The translations under genes and the position numbers were made by a program. From contig NZ_QEWR01000002.1 in assembly GCF_003121925.1 (NCBI RefSeq), forward strand, positions 620,001-684,000: DNA of 64,000 bases, in the 5' to 3' direction. The first letter of the stretch is position 1; every line of letters begins with the position of its first letter. The notes under the pieces were generated by a model. The model saw nothing but the letters and a program-made list of their open reading frames with translations, made no database searches and had not been told where the DNA came from. Source of the DNA: Ignatzschineria indica (GTDB lineage Bacteria; Pseudomonadota; Gammaproteobacteria; Cardiobacteriales; Wohlfahrtiimonadaceae). This document shows positions 36,558-44,783 of this stretch, piece by piece.

Positions 36558-36586
36558 GCCTACATTGCGGTAATGTAGGCTTTTTT
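36558..36586 (+). terminator. Terminator of the first cargo cassette
   Basis: A 9-bp stem (GCCTACATT at 36558-36566, AATGTAGGC at 36572-36580) followed by six T. Its sequence is nearly the same as the terminator at 37169-37199, including the preceding TGAAGA. Confidence 0.9.
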
Positions 36587-36589
36587 ATA

Positions 36590-36682
36590 GAAATAGCTCG
36601 TAAACGATCACAGATCTATGATTTTGAAACAGTACCAGATCGAATTGATCCTGATGATGATAATGCTTGGTTTAATAGATAA
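36590..36682 (+). pseudogene. Remnant of a second terminase 3' end
   Basis: The frame from 36590 reads EIARKRSQIYDF, then ETVPDRIDPDDDNAWFNR and stop. This parallels the intact terminase end EIARKRSQIYEF ... DDDNSFFNR. Over 39 nt (from 'GAAATAGCTCG') only six bases differ, mostly at third codon positions, so it is a coding-derived homologue and not a recent exact duplication. It has no start and no upstream body, and follows the first cassette's terminator. It is the scar of homologous recombination that placed two alternative cassettes in tandem. Confidence 0.85.
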
Positions 36683-36748
36683 GCTATTGAAAATAAATTA
36701 ATCGCCCCAATATACGTATTCCGATTCAACATAAATTAAGGGATAAAG

Positions 36749-37129
36749 ATGCAAATAAATTATTTAGTGCGATATGAAATATTTGACAGTATGAGGGCTA
36801 ACAATCTTAAATTATATGGACATAAAATTGGGATTGACCCAGATAAAGAACCGGATATGATACCTTGTTTTTTACTTCATTTATATTTGAAGAATGTGTA
36901 TTCAGGAGAGGAATATGAACCTAGAGTTTTTGAATTACACACAGATTATAAAGGTCAGGATATGAAAGATTTTTTAAATAAGTATCTAGATCCAGTTAAA
37001 AAAGAAAAAATACCTATTTATGTTGAGTATGATGTTGATAGAAATGAGCTTGTTATTCATATTAATGTAAAACCTTATCCAGAGTTTGCTGATAAACATT
37101 TAAGAATACCAGCTGCAAGAATATCATAA
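36749..37129 (+). CDS. Cargo protein of unknown family (126 aa)
   Basis: A 126-aa acidic, soluble-looking protein starting MQINYLVRYEIFDSMRANN. It is a mixed alpha/beta sequence with no membrane segment or Cys cluster, and AT-rich. It occupies the second cassette: terminase-tail remnant upstream, terminator downstream, then the portal gene. I do not recognise it. By position it is the alternative cargo to the preceding beta-flower-like protein. Confidence 0.65.
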   Translation: MQINYLVRYEIFDSMRANNLKLYGHKIGIDPDKEPDMIPCFLLHLYLKNVYSGEEYEPRVFELHTDYKGQDMKDFLNKYLDPVKKEKIPIYVEYDVDRNELVIHINVKPYPEFADKHLRIPAARIS

Positions 37130-37168
37130 CCCCCTGAACCCCATCACCCACTCAAAGGTGATTGAAGA

Positions 37169-37199
37169 GCCTACATTACCGCTAATGTAGGCTTTTTTT
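37169..37199 (+). terminator. Terminator of the second cargo cassette
   Basis: A 10-bp stem (GCCTACATTA at 37169-37178, TAATGTAGGC at 37183-37192) plus seven T. It is a near-copy of the 36558-36586 terminator and lies just before the portal ribosome-binding site. Confidence 0.92.
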
Positions 37200-37211
37200 G
37201 TGGGGAGAATT

Positions 37212-38894
37212 ATGAACATCTTTAAACGAGGTTTAAACGCACTATCAAGTGCCGTTAAAGCAGCATTAAAACCAAATAAAACACAGGTGGATGATCTCGA
37301 TCGGGATCAGATGCCCACCTATTATGAGAGCAATGCGCGGACGATAACGCCGGTACAGTTAAAGCGCTTACTGGATGATGCTGATAAAGGCGATATCAGC
37401 GCGATGCATGCACTCTTTTTTGAGATGGAGGAGCAAGATGGCCATATCTTTGCGGAAATGCAAAAGCGCCGTAATGCCATTCTCACTTTAGAATGGAGCA
37501 TTAAAAGCGTTAAGAATCCAACGCCAGCAGAAGAGAAGCAAGCCGAGTTTATCCGAGATTACTTGGAGAATATCTCCAATATTGATTCTCTACTACTCGA
37601 TCTCTCAGATGGAATCGGTGCCGGTTTCTCTGCGATCGCAATGACATGGGATTACTTGGACGGTAAACTTCTCCCATATAAGTTCGACTGGGAACCGCAA
37701 TCCCATTTTAAATATGATATCCAGACCAATGAGTTTCGCCTCTTAACGCCGGGTAACTTCGAGGGGGAAGCCTTATGGCCAGATACCTGGATTATTCACC
37801 GGCATAAAGTAAAATCTGGAGCGCAAGCACGTTCCGGCCTCTTTAGAGTGTTAGCTTGGATATTTGCCTTAAAGAATTTCTCAGTCTTAGATTTTGCCGA
37901 GTTCTTAGAGCTCTATGGGCTTCCAATCCGAATTGGTAAATATCCCGAGGGGACAACACAAGCGAACCGACGTATTCTCTTAAATGCTTTGGCATCGATT
38001 GGTCACAATGCCGCCGGGATTATGCCGGAGTCGATGAATGTGGAATTAATCAATGCAGCACTTGGATCAGAAGATCCTTATCTTGCCATGATTGAGCTTT
38101 GTGAAAAGTGGATTTCAAAAATCATTCTAGGTGGAACGCTCACAAGCCAAGCAGATGGTAAAACATCAACTAATGCGCTTGGTAATGTTCACAATGAAGT
38201 GCGCCACGATATCTTGATTAGTGATGCTAAGCAGATTGCACAGACAATCACTATGCAACTGATTGGCCCGGTATTACAGAAGAACTTCCCGGATGTGAAT
38301 CTTGGTCGTTTACCGTACTTTGAATTTGATACACGGGAGAAGAAGGATCTTTCGCTTGTTGTTCAAACATTCGATCAAGCCCGTAATATTGCACCAATAA
38401 AAGCCGATGAGTTTTACGAGCAAACAGGATTTAGTAAACCTGGCGAAGATGATGAAGTCTTGCAAGCAAGTTATACCACGCCAGCATCACCTTTCTTTAT
38501 GAGTCAGCAACCGCTTAATAATGCTCTTCTTCATACATATTTGCCCGGGAATCAAAAATGCTCTTGCTGTTCAACGCATACCGTTGCCCTTAGTCAGAAT
38601 CCTCCCTTAGATGATGAAACAAACAATGCGATCGAATCACAAGAGGAACTTGATACCGCTGTACGAGGTCTACCGAGCAAATATACCCAAAGTTATGATT
38701 CTGTTGTTCGTAAAGCGGTGGCAAAGCTGAAAGAAGCAAAGAGCTACGAAGAAGCAGAAGCTATGCTTTCTCTGATGATGGAAGAGATGAACCAAGATAC
38801 CCAATTTAATGAAGCGATGAGCCAAGCTTTGTTGGTGGCAGATATCGCTGGGATCTTAAGTGTTGATAAAGAAAGTGAGATCAGTCATGAGTAA
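37212..38894 (+). CDS. Portal protein, Mu gp29-like (DUF935)
   Basis: A 560-aa portal of the DUF935 family, forming the dodecameric DNA gate of the head. Typical segments are MEEQDGHIFAEMQKRRNAILTLEW, LDLSDGIGAGFSAIAMTWDY, HRHKVKSGAQARSGLFRVLAW and LYGLPIRIGKYPEGT. The ATG at 37212 with GGGGAG 5 nt upstream is preferred over a GTG at 37200. It overlaps the gpF gene by 8 bp. Confidence 0.94.
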   Translation: MNIFKRGLNALSSAVKAALKPNKTQVDDLDRDQMPTYYESNARTITPVQLKRLLDDADKGDISAMHALFFEMEEQDGHIFAEMQKRRNAILTLEWSIKSVKNPTPAEEKQAEFIRDYLENISNIDSLLLDLSDGIGAGFSAIAMTWDYLDGKLLPYKFDWEPQSHFKYDIQTNEFRLLTPGNFEGEALWPDTWIIHRHKVKSGAQARSGLFRVLAWIFALKNFSVLDFAEFLELYGLPIRIGKYPEGTTQANRRILLNALASIGHNAAGIMPESMNVELINAALGSEDPYLAMIELCEKWISKIILGGTLTSQADGKTSTNALGNVHNEVRHDILISDAKQIAQTITMQLIGPVLQKNFPDVNLGRLPYFEFDTREKKDLSLVVQTFDQARNIAPIKADEFYEQTGFSKPGEDDEVLQASYTTPASPFFMSQQPLNNALLHTYLPGNQKCSCCSTHTVALSQNPPLDDETNNAIESQEELDTAVRGLPSKYTQSYDSVVRKAVAKLKEAKSYEEAEAMLSLMMEEMNQDTQFNEAMSQALLVADIAGILSVDKESEISHE

Positions 38895-40131
38895 GAGAAT
38901 TAATCTCGGGTTTGCGCTCAACCTACCGAACCAGCGCGCGATTGATTACTTTACAAGAAAGAAGGTTTTGCCCTCTGATGAGATGGCTGCGCTCGGCGAA
39001 AGTATGCATGCCAAAGCGTTTACATTGAAGAATATTAACAATATTAATCTGCTTCAAGATTTTAAAAATAGCCTTGATGAAGCGATTAAAAGTGGCAAAG
39101 GCTTTAATGCCTGGCGTGATGATATTCTCAATCAAACAAAGAAACGCGGTTGGATCAATGATGGTGATGTTGTCAATCCAGATACCGGCGAGATTCTAGC
39201 TCCACACAGAATCGGTACGATCTTCAATACCAATATGAACTCTGCTTTTCAAACAGCTAGATACCAACGCCAATTAGATAATGCCGTTACAATGCCTTAT
39301 TGGGAATATGTGGCCGTCAATGATGATAAGACCAGAGCAAGTCATGCTGCACTCAATGGTGTGATTAAGCGCTATGATGATCCTTTTTGGCAGACTTTCT
39401 ATCCACCGATCGATTATCGTTGTCGCTGTACCGTAATCGCACGTTCGGAGTATTACGCACAAAAGCACGGGATTGAAACAAATAGTGCTGAAGTACATGA
39501 AGATAAAGAGGGTCGCCAATATTTCGATCGCGCAGGCACGAAAGTCTACCCTGGCAAAGACTTTGGCTATAACGTTCACCGCCACGGCTATCGGCCAAAC
39601 TTAGATCAGTATGATCCTAAGATTGCGAATCAATTCGCAGTTCAAGAGATGAGTGGCCCAGAGTTTAAGCTTCAATATCAGCGATTAGAGAAAGAGTATC
39701 TGGAGGAGCGGAAACGTTTAGGATTACGCGATAATGAAAAGATCGATCGCGCTACATTCAATAAGATTAGAAATCGCCGGCGCTATCAGCTTAATTTTAC
39801 GGCTGGCGTTATTGAGGATGATTTAGCCCTACCGAGTAAAACGGTTCTATTATCTGATGATCTTCTACTGAAGCAATTTAATGATCATCTTAAAGATGAG
39901 TTTCTAACTGTAGATACATACTCGCTATTACCTTCACTCTTTAATAAGCCTGAATATATATTAGAGAGAGAAGGTAAAAAGATCTTTGTAAGAAAAGAGG
40001 GTCAACAATGGTTACATGCGATTGTGAAAACAACTTCTCTTAAAACACTCAATGTGGAATCGATCTATTTTATCGCAGATGATCTGTTTCAAAGAGAGTT
40101 AAAGAATGCAGTCGTGTTAAAAGGCATTTAA
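38887..40131 (+). CDS. Mu gpF-like head morphogenesis protein with a possible C-terminal nuclease domain
   Basis: A 414-aa SPP1-gp7/Mu-gpF-type protein. The family core is around WEYVAVNDDKTRASHAALNG and FYPPIDYRCRCTV (about 130-180), with the Cys pair. After the usual end, about 90 residues follow (about 320-414) with PEYILEREGKKIFVRKEGQQ and WLHAIVKTTSLKTLNVESIYF. This resembles PBECR domains (phage Barnase/EndoU/Colicin-E5/RelE-like nucleases) found at the end of some Mu F proteins. If so, the virion carries a toxin-like domain into the cell. Core call firm, nuclease domain tentative. The start at 38887 overlaps the portal stop. Confidence 0.88.
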   Translation: MSKRINLGFALNLPNQRAIDYFTRKKVLPSDEMAALGESMHAKAFTLKNINNINLLQDFKNSLDEAIKSGKGFNAWRDDILNQTKKRGWINDGDVVNPDTGEILAPHRIGTIFNTNMNSAFQTARYQRQLDNAVTMPYWEYVAVNDDKTRASHAALNGVIKRYDDPFWQTFYPPIDYRCRCTVIARSEYYAQKHGIETNSAEVHEDKEGRQYFDRAGTKVYPGKDFGYNVHRHGYRPNLDQYDPKIANQFAVQEMSGPEFKLQYQRLEKEYLEERKRLGLRDNEKIDRATFNKIRNRRRYQLNFTAGVIEDDLALPSKTVLLSDDLLLKQFNDHLKDEFLTVDTYSLLPSLFNKPEYILEREGKKIFVRKEGQQWLHAIVKTTSLKTLNVESIYFIADDLFQRELKNAVVLKGI

Positions 40132-40154
40132 AAAGTATTTAAGAGGTAATCAAA

Positions 40155-40661
40155 ATGATTGATATCCAATTCACCATTGATTCTAAAGAGTTACAAAATC
40201 AGTTAGATCAATTAGCAGAGCGATGTACTCAGCGCCAACCGCTGATGAGACATATCTCAGGAATCATGGAAGCAGGTGTACAAGATAACTTTGCAGCAGG
40301 TGGCCGACCACAGTGGCTACCTCTAAATGCAAATTTTATGGGGCCGGTAAAAAGTAGTACCAAATCTCTCTTAGTAAAGAGTGGAACACTCAAGGGGAGC
40401 ATCAATAGTCTTTCTGATAACAATTCAGCTATCGTTGGAACCAATGTTGTCTATGCCGGTATTCATAACTTCGGCGGACAAACCAAACCACACGTGATTC
40501 GTCCAAAGCATAAGAAGGCCTTAAAATTTAATGGCCGTTATGTAAAGAAGGTTAATCACCCGGGATCTAAAATTCCTAAACGAGAGTTCTTAGTTTTAAC
40601 CGATGATGAAATTGAAGAAATCTCTCATACAATCTCAAAATATTTAGCAGGCGATTTATAG
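40155..40661 (+). CDS. Virion morphogenesis protein, Mu gpG-like
   Basis: A 168-aa protein of the phage virion morphogenesis (gpG/S) family. Signatures are the initial helix QNQLDQLAERC, GGRPQWLPLN, a LVKSGTLKGSIN beta strand, AIVGTNVVYAGIHNFGG and KIPKREFLVLTDDEIEEI. In Mu it is a tail/head-completion factor. It follows gpF after about 25 bp. Confidence 0.88.
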   Translation: MIDIQFTIDSKELQNQLDQLAERCTQRQPLMRHISGIMEAGVQDNFAAGGRPQWLPLNANFMGPVKSSTKSLLVKSGTLKGSINSLSDNNSAIVGTNVVYAGIHNFGGQTKPHVIRPKHKKALKFNGRYVKKVNHPGSKIPKREFLVLTDDEIEEISHTISKYLAGDL

Positions 40662-40931
40662 CCCTTCTTTTCATCGTAGACACTTTTAATTGATATTCAC
40701 TCGTCCAAAATTTATTAAACGTTTTTAAACGCTATTCTGAACGTTTTAAACACTATTTAAAAGCCAACTTTTCCACTATTCCCACTTTTCTCATTAAAAA
40801 TGACTTTAAGAGCCCTTTTAGATCCCTGAAAGGGCTCACCCTTTTTTATCGCCTCGATAATTTTACATTGGGCTCCTCAGAGCAAGAAATTGGATACGAA
40901 TTTCCGATCAATCTTATAGAGGATGTTATGA
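40662..40931 (+). other. Intergenic border between gpG and protease with TTTAAAC cluster
   Basis: 270 bp without a gene. It contains GTTTTTAAAC and GTTTTAAAC variants near 40720-40751, then a terminator at 40810-40847. A promoter for the protease-scaffold-capsid transcript may lie in the last 80 bp. No anti-CRISPR-like ORF was seen here, although related Mu-like phages can carry one near this place. Confidence 0.5.
40810..40847 (+). terminator. Terminator after gpG
   Basis: A 9-bp stem (GAGCCCTTT at 40810-40818, AAAGGGCTC at 40829-40837) with a 10-nt loop and a T run. It closes the terminase-gpG module. Confidence 0.9.
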
Positions 40932-42044
40932 ATGAATAAGTTTCGAGAAAAATGGGCGCTAACAAAAGGCGCCAAGCAACAACCCGATCATAATATGGTG
41001 GCGCTAACACTCACGATCGATAAAAACATTGATAGTGATGGCAATGGTGAGATTCAGATCTTCCCCGACGGTCGCTTTTATGCCAAGGATGGCCGCCGTC
41101 CTGAAGGCTGGCAGTTAACTGCTGAGTTTGCTAATAAGCTTATTGAAGCCGCCAATACCCAGAAAGATGACTATATGGTCGACTATGAGCATCAAACGAT
41201 CTATGCCGCAAGTAATGGGAAACCCAATCCTGCCGCAGGATGGTTTAAAGGATTGGAGTATCGTGAAGGTGAAGGACTCTTTGCAAAAGTTAAATGGACT
41301 GCTACAGCAGCACAGCAGATCAAAAATGATGAGTATCGCTATATCTCTCCTTTTTTTGAATCTGATGAAGAAGGCAACATTCTCTCACTCTTTAATGTGG
41401 GATTAACGAATACGCCGGCGATCGATGGTATGGCGAAAGTGGTGGCTTTAAGTGAGCTTGTACCGAGTACCCGAAGCCGTAGTAGTTTCTTAGAGCAACT
41501 TAAAACACTGATTGAAAATGCTGAAGGGTTATCTGCCGATCAATTAGTTGGAGCGGTGAAAGAGATGGTTAATCAGGTGGACTGGTTAACACAGAAGACA
41601 CCTGAAACAACTAAAGCAGATACTGCTCCGAAAGAGCCAGAGCCAACACCAGATCCTGTAGAAGAGCCGGAAACAAACACAGAAGAACCAACTGTAGCGC
41701 CTGATCCTGAAAAATATGTACCTATTGAGGTATTTAACGAAATCAGAGATCAACTTGCCGAGTTACAAAAAGCGCAAAATACTCAAGCACTCAATAGTGT
41801 TGTAGAAGAAGCGCTACAAACCGGCAAACTCCTCCCATCACAGAAAAACTGGGCTCTTAATCTCGGTACTAAAAATATCGACTCCCTCAAAGAGTATCTT
41901 GCAAATGCTCAACCTATCGTCCCCATCGGCAAAACCCAAAGCGGTGGCGCTCCTAATACTGATGCCTTAACCCCTGAGCAAAAACGCCTAGAGCAATTAA
42001 CAGGCCTTTCATTCACTAATGCTAAATCATCTCAAGGAGAATAA
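40932..42044 (+). CDS. Mu I/Z-like protease-scaffold protein
   Basis: A 370-aa protein. The first 180 residues match the Mu gpI prohead protease (IQIFPDGRFYAKDGRRPEGWQL, DYMVDYEHQTIYAASNG, NPAAGWFKGL, EYRYISPFFESDEEGNI, VGLTNTPAIDGM). A Pro/Glu/Thr linker and a helical scaffold part (about 280-370) follow, corresponding to Mu gpZ. The protease trims scaffold and itself during head maturation. It starts 3 bases after an overlapping short ATG and lies right before the capsid gene. Confidence 0.92.
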   Translation: MNKFREKWALTKGAKQQPDHNMVALTLTIDKNIDSDGNGEIQIFPDGRFYAKDGRRPEGWQLTAEFANKLIEAANTQKDDYMVDYEHQTIYAASNGKPNPAAGWFKGLEYREGEGLFAKVKWTATAAQQIKNDEYRYISPFFESDEEGNILSLFNVGLTNTPAIDGMAKVVALSELVPSTRSRSSFLEQLKTLIENAEGLSADQLVGAVKEMVNQVDWLTQKTPETTKADTAPKEPEPTPDPVEEPETNTEEPTVAPDPEKYVPIEVFNEIRDQLAELQKAQNTQALNSVVEEALQTGKLLPSQKNWALNLGTKNIDSLKEYLANAQPIVPIGKTQSGGAPNTDALTPEQKRLEQLTGLSFTNAKSSQGE

Positions 42045-42046
42045 GC

Positions 42047-42964
42047 ATGGCTAAAAATAATATCCCATCGATCCTGCGCAATCTTAACACCCTCTATCGC
42101 AACGAGTTTGCGCGTATCTTAGAGACCACTCCAACGCTTTACCAGAAGTTTGCGATGGTCATTCCTTCCAATACTACTTCCAACACCTACGGCTGGTTAG
42201 GTCGCTTCCCGCGAATGCAAGAGTGGCTCGATGAGCGAACGATCGAAAAAATGGCAGCACAAGCGATGGTCTTAGTGAATCGCAAGTTCGAGGCAACGGT
42301 CGGTGTTCGTGCCGAAGATATCGAAGATGACAATATCGGACTCTATACCGATATGATCCGTGAGATGGCGATGAGTGCCGCTGAGTTACCAGATCAGCTT
42401 GTTTTTGAAGCACTCCAAAAGGGAGAAACCGGCATTTGTTATGACGGCCAAGCCTTCTTTGATAAAGAGCATCCCGTTTATCCCAAAGTAAGTCAGGAAG
42501 GTGATCCTGAATTTGTCTCCAATATTACAGAAGATGGCGATTCTGAGAATGCATTCTATCTGCTCGATACGACGCGCCATGTCAAACCACTGATCTATCA
42601 AAACCGTGTTAGCCCTGAATTCAATGTTCAGAATGATGCGGATAAATCAGATCGCGTCTTTATGAAAGATGAATACCTCTACGGTTCACGCGCACGTGGT
42701 GCAGCTGGATATGGTATGTGGCAGTTTGCGCATAAAGTGAAAGCAGATCTGAGCAAAGATGCCGTGTTAGATGTTCGTGCGAAGATGCGCACGATTAAAG
42801 GCGATGGTGGCCGCATTATCAATGTGAATCCTAACATCCTCCTCGTTCACCCCAATGATGAAGCGAAAGCATTGGAGCTCTGTAATGCAGATGTAATCGG
42901 CGGTACGACTAACACCTTAAAAGGCTTATTAACACCGATTGTTGCGCCATGGCTTGCCCTTTAA
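42047..42964 (+). CDS. Major capsid protein, Mu gpT-like
   Basis: A 305-aa Mu gpT-family head subunit (HK97 fold). Recognisable stretches: LNTLYRNEFARILETTPTLY, TYGWLGRFPRMQEWL, VRAEDIEDDNIGLY, GQAFFDKEHPVY, and the C-terminal NPNILLVHPNDEAKAL. Starts 2 bp after the protease stop. Expected to be the most abundant virion protein. Confidence 0.95.
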   Translation: MAKNNIPSILRNLNTLYRNEFARILETTPTLYQKFAMVIPSNTTSNTYGWLGRFPRMQEWLDERTIEKMAAQAMVLVNRKFEATVGVRAEDIEDDNIGLYTDMIREMAMSAAELPDQLVFEALQKGETGICYDGQAFFDKEHPVYPKVSQEGDPEFVSNITEDGDSENAFYLLDTTRHVKPLIYQNRVSPEFNVQNDADKSDRVFMKDEYLYGSRARGAAGYGMWQFAHKVKADLSKDAVLDVRAKMRTIKGDGGRIINVNPNILLVHPNDEAKALELCNADVIGGTTNTLKGLLTPIVAPWLAL

Positions 42965-43041
42965 TCCGTGGTTAACCACTCTTTAAATCGTGTTTAAACG
43001 TGGATGCCTCCTGGTGAGGCATTCGCAAATGGAGAAATCAA

Positions 43042-43389
43042 ATGAGTAAAGATACCAAAACAGCAGAAACGCAAGATCTTGCAACCTTAGAAGCAGAAAA
43101 CAAAGCCCTTCAAGCTGATCAAAAGAAGCTTGAGACAGCGCTTGAAACTGAAACAAAAGCCCATGAAGCAACTAAAAAAGCGCTTGAAGTGGCAGAGAAA
43201 AAGCTACAAGAGCTCGAAAGTGGCAAAACCAAAGATGGCTTGAATATTGTCTATCTACAAACTCCTATAGGTATTAAGGCAAGATTTAGAGCCGGCATCA
43301 AAGTTACCAATGAGCGCGTCCGGCACGAAGTAAGCGACGAAGTGCTTGCGGAGTTGCAGCAAGATAACGCGATTCTTATTTCACAATAA
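43042..43389 (+). CDS. Coiled-coil head-region protein, Mu gp35-like (115 aa)
   Basis: A 115-aa protein. The first 70 residues are a Lys/Glu/Ala coiled coil (LEAENKALQADQKKLETALE). The last 45 form a small globular part with VTNERVRHEVSDEVLAEL. It sits between capsid and DUF1320 genes, where Mu has gp35; function there is uncertain. It is separated from the capsid gene by 77 bp with GTTTAAAC (42992-42999) and a GCCTC/GAGGC hairpin. Confidence 0.65.
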   Translation: MSKDTKTAETQDLATLEAENKALQADQKKLETALETETKAHEATKKALEVAEKKLQELESGKTKDGLNIVYLQTPIGIKARFRAGIKVTNERVRHEVSDEVLAELQQDNAILISQ

Positions 43390-43404
43390 TAGGAGGAAAA
43401 GATC

Positions 43405-43827
43405 ATGATTTCATACGCATCGATTGATGATTTAGTGAGACAGTTTGGAGAGCAAGAAGCGATTGAACTATCGGATCGTGTGCGTGATGGCGTGATCAGT
43501 AATGAAGTTCTTCAGATCGCATTAGATGATGCAACACACGAGATTAATGGTTATCTCGGGCGATATTCATTACCGTTTAGGAAGACTCCTCCAATTCTCA
43601 AACGGCACTGTGTGAATATCGCTCGCTTTTTCTTATGTGAAGCCTCTTATCTCATGATGAGCGAAAAGATCGTTGATGCGTATGAGCGAGCAATTCGCTT
43701 TTTAGAACGAGTGGCCAATGGCGCAATTCCCTTAATCGATGATGAGAATGAGGAGGTAGCAGAAGATAGTGATCTGATCGCTTTCCAAAACCTCAACAAC
43801 TCAGTCTTTAGTCGTCAGAATCGTTAG
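43405..43827 (+). CDS. Mu gp36-like DUF1320 protein
   Basis: A 140-aa DUF1320 protein, a head-tail connector-type protein in Mu-like phages. Signatures are SYASIDDLVRQFGEQEAIEL, DATHEINGYLGRYSLPF and LKRHCVNIARFFL. A good GGAGGAAA site precedes the ATG. It lies between the gp35-like and DUF1834 genes as in Mu. Confidence 0.87.
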   Translation: MISYASIDDLVRQFGEQEAIELSDRVRDGVISNEVLQIALDDATHEINGYLGRYSLPFRKTPPILKRHCVNIARFFLCEASYLMMSEKIVDAYERAIRFLERVANGAIPLIDDENEEVAEDSDLIAFQNLNNSVFSRQNR

Positions 43828-43870
43828 TAGAGTTTGAACTACGCGGAAATCCCGCGCTGTTGGAGAAAGC

Positions 43871-44584
43871 ATGATTGAGCTAATCGAAACACGCATTGTT
43901 GAACGTTTAAAAGAAGGTTTGGGCGAAATCGTTCGAGAGGTCAAAAGTTACGGCGGTGAGCTTGATGGAGATGATCTCTTTAATACAATTCGTGCTATGC
44001 CTTCCATCTGGGTGACATATGCCGGCGCATCAATTGAAGCCCGATCTACTTCAAGAAGTCGCTACTTGGAAGAGCATCGCTTTGTTACGATGATTGCCGT
44101 TCAATCAGTCAGATCAGAAGAATCAGCCCGTAAAGGTGGCGCTTATAAGTATGAGATCGGCACTTATAACTTGATTAAGGCCGTTCGTTATCTTCTTACC
44201 AACCAGACACTTGATGGCATTGTCTACCGAGGATTAAGGCCTACCGGCATCCGTTCTCTCTTCAATCATTACATTGTGCAACGCAATGCGCTCTCTGTCT
44301 TTGCGATCGAGTGGAGTGCGGTAGTTGATCAATCACAGCTCTTGGAAGATGGTGCCTATCCTGAAATTACCGATGATCCTGCTCACCAGGATTACTGGTT
44401 TAACGAGTTCCGCCGTACCGCGCTGATCAAACCATGCGAGGATCTGCATGAGATCAATGCCGAGATTAAAGATCCAACCTTTGACCCAGACTCAACCGCA
44501 AAAGTAGAAATGAAGCATATCACCCGTGATAGTGCGCTTCAGAACAATATCTTAGATATGTTGAAAGGAAAGAAAGATGAGTAA
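43871..44584 (+). CDS. Mu gp37-like DUF1834 protein
   Basis: A 237-aa DUF1834 protein, a putative tail-terminator/neck protein. It starts IELIETRIVERLKEGLG and contains PSIWVTYAGASIEA and the C-terminal LSVFAIEWSAVVDQ. A C-terminal extension of about 60 residues goes beyond the usual length. It overlaps the DUF2635 gene by 8 bp. Confidence 0.85.
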   Translation: MIELIETRIVERLKEGLGEIVREVKSYGGELDGDDLFNTIRAMPSIWVTYAGASIEARSTSRSRYLEEHRFVTMIAVQSVRSEESARKGGAYKYEIGTYNLIKAVRYLLTNQTLDGIVYRGLRPTGIRSLFNHYIVQRNALSVFAIEWSAVVDQSQLLEDGAYPEITDDPAHQDYWFNEFRRTALIKPCEDLHEINAEIKDPTFDPDSTAKVEMKHITRDSALQNNILDMLKGKKDE

Positions 44585-44783
44585 ACCACTATTTGTAAAA
44601 GCCTCTCCCGGCTTAAAAGTCCCTTATGAAAATCGCGCCAATCGCTACATTACAGATACTGCCGTAGAAGTGCCGAATACGCTCTACTATCGCCGGCGTA
44701 TTAGTGACGGCGATCTCATTGAGGTGCCAGAGCCTAAAGCAGTCCGCAAGACAACAACCAAAACAGAAAAAGGAGATCAATAA
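44577..44783 (+). CDS. Mu gp38-like DUF2635 protein (68 aa)
   Basis: A 68-aa protein of the DUF2635 family (LFVKASPGLKVPYEN ... VEVPNTLYYRRRISDGDLIEV). Its stop overlaps the sheath ATG by one base. Function unknown; always next to the tail sheath in Mu-like phages. Confidence 0.85.
   Translation: MSKPLFVKASPGLKVPYENRANRYITDTAVEVPNTLYYRRRISDGDLIEVPEPKAVRKTTTKTEKGDQ

Noticed and set aside
36160-37129. Anti-CRISPR genes in the terminase-portal cargo
   Set aside because: The proximity of an I-F array makes the idea attractive, but there is no adjacent HTH (Aca) gene and no recognisable Acr sequence, so it is not called.
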